From assembly GCF_005239225.2 (NCBI RefSeq), contig NC_133299.1:1616967-1680966 (forward strand): DNA of 64,000 nucleotides. Reading direction: 5' to 3'. The position numbers and the translations under genes were made by a program. This DNA comes from Populus alba (taxonomy: Eukaryota; Streptophyta; Magnoliopsida; Malpighiales; Salicaceae). The notes below the pieces were generated by a model. The model made no database searches. It saw only the letters and a list, made by a program, of their open reading frames with translations, and was not told where the DNA came from. How positions within the stretch are numbered: position 1 is the stretch's first letter; each line of letters starts with the position of its first letter. Of the stretch, positions 63,213 to 64,000 are shown piece after piece.

Positions 63213-63639
63213 TGTGGGGACTCTTCAATGGTAAAGTCAATAACTTTGTAAAGAGTGAAAGTAAAATGATATTTTAGAGAGGTAAACTCTGAAAATATAT
63301 GTGCTAAAAATGTTAATAATGAAGAAATTATTAATCTTGAACTTGAAAGATTCATAATGTATTTATAGCTCATGAATATTATATTTCTATGAAGAGAAGG
63401 GATTGAATTGTGATCTTACTGTTAATGTTGGGGAGTACTCCTAGCTAGGCACTAATGCACTCGGCATATGCTCAGTGCACTACATAAACATACACCTTGC
63501 ATGGGTGTATGCCCAAAGCATAGGCTAAGGCTCTTTGCCCGAGCCTATGTTCCTAGTATATAGGCTTTTAGGTTTTTGAGCCTTTTTTTTTTTTTCAAGT
63601 TCTATCATTTTTTGGATCCCATCTCATACAATATCATTT
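63180..63639 (-). repeat. Possible copia LTR, minus orientation
   Basis: A poly-T run (63181-63209), a minus-strand TATA box (CTATAAAT near 63369-63362) and the copia remnant just upstream in the same orientation suggest a 3' LTR. No second LTR is in the window, so the limits are uncertain. Confidence 0.3.
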
Positions 63640-63950
63640 TTTAGATCCTACAATATATATTTTTTTAGAGGATTTTCATAACACAACTGCTCTACTAAGT
63701 GTAAAGATATATCCACTAGTAATTTTTAAAATCCTTGGAATCTGATATCCAATTAGCATCATTGGTATCTTTTTAGTACTCCAAGGTGTATCTCAAATAC
63801 TTGCGTACCCTTTTGATTAATTTTCAATGATCCATACTCAAATAATTGGTAAATCTACTTTGTTTGCTAACCTAGTAAACAATATCAGATCTTGTACAAT
63901 TTATAATATACATCAAGCTCCTAATTATTTGAAAATATTATAATTGATAT
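63640..63950 (-). pseudogene. Decayed copia reverse transcriptase / RNase H fragment
   Basis: Minus-strand translation in shifting frames gives a DIRFQGF-like block followed by a KLLVDISLHL stretch that parallels the copia RNase H start (a DSKDSKSTSGY-type motif in intact elements), and YLANKVDLPIIEYGS-like text. Many stops are present. The assignment rests on a weak resemblance. Confidence 0.5.
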
Positions 63951-64000
63951 ATTCTCTTGCCTTTATTTTCTAGTTTACATATACATGTTTTTTTTATTGT

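Overview
The window looks like nuclear DNA of a eudicot plant. It has AT-rich intergenic DNA, introns with GT/AG borders, plant secondary-metabolism genes and many Ty1/copia, hAT and CACTA-type transposable elements. The gene content and repeats would suit a woody rosid such as Populus or Salix (Salicaceae), but that is inference and cannot be confirmed from sequence alone. No bacterial or phage system, CRISPR array, rRNA or tRNA gene was found.

The core is a tandem cluster of family-1 UDP-glycosyltransferases of the UGT85 type (7-deoxyloganetin glucosyltransferase-like). Each gene has two exons with a phase-1 intron that splits the Asp codon of the D-E-S/I-F motif. The cluster reads as one three-gene module (orientations +, -, -) present three times. 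Module 1 is UGT-A (+, 319-6682), UGT-B (-, 7916-9439) and UGT-C (-, 17149-19025), all open. Module 2 is UGT-D (+, 21615-24630), UGT-E (-, 26488-27992) and UGT-C' (-, 35994-36240), all broken. Module 3 is UGT-F (+, 43948-46973, broken), UGT-G (-, 48825-50327, open) and UGT-H (-, 59264-61589, one nonsense codon). Four genes (A, B, C, G) therefore look able to encode full-length enzymes. All share an unusual PSPG box, HCGWGS where plant UGTs normally have HCGWNS.

Transposable elements date the duplications. A 4.8-kb RE1-like copia element (AATTT target duplication) sits antisense in the intron of A; shortened copies of the same insertion, at the same site, sit in D and F. A Tork/Tnt1-like copia element with two unlike LTRs lies upstream of B and E but not of G, where the empty site is visible. 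The E-side copy also carries about 205 bp of chloroplast psbB. A CACTA-like element with TACCGACGGA subterminal repeats lies between B and C and again between E and C'. A young full-length copia element (38283-43792, near-identical LTRs, CTTGC target duplication) separates modules 2 and 3; its empty site is at 21458-21462. A hAT element (52055-55603, 8-bp target duplication) and a truncated, intron-containing fragment of a PAT1 (decapping factor) gene (56864-59008) lie between G and H.

The right end (61590-64000) is AT-rich, with a decayed copia fragment near 63640-63950. No new kind of biological system was found. The notable signals are the clade-wide active-site substitution, the module history, the captured host fragments and the chimeric retrotransposon.
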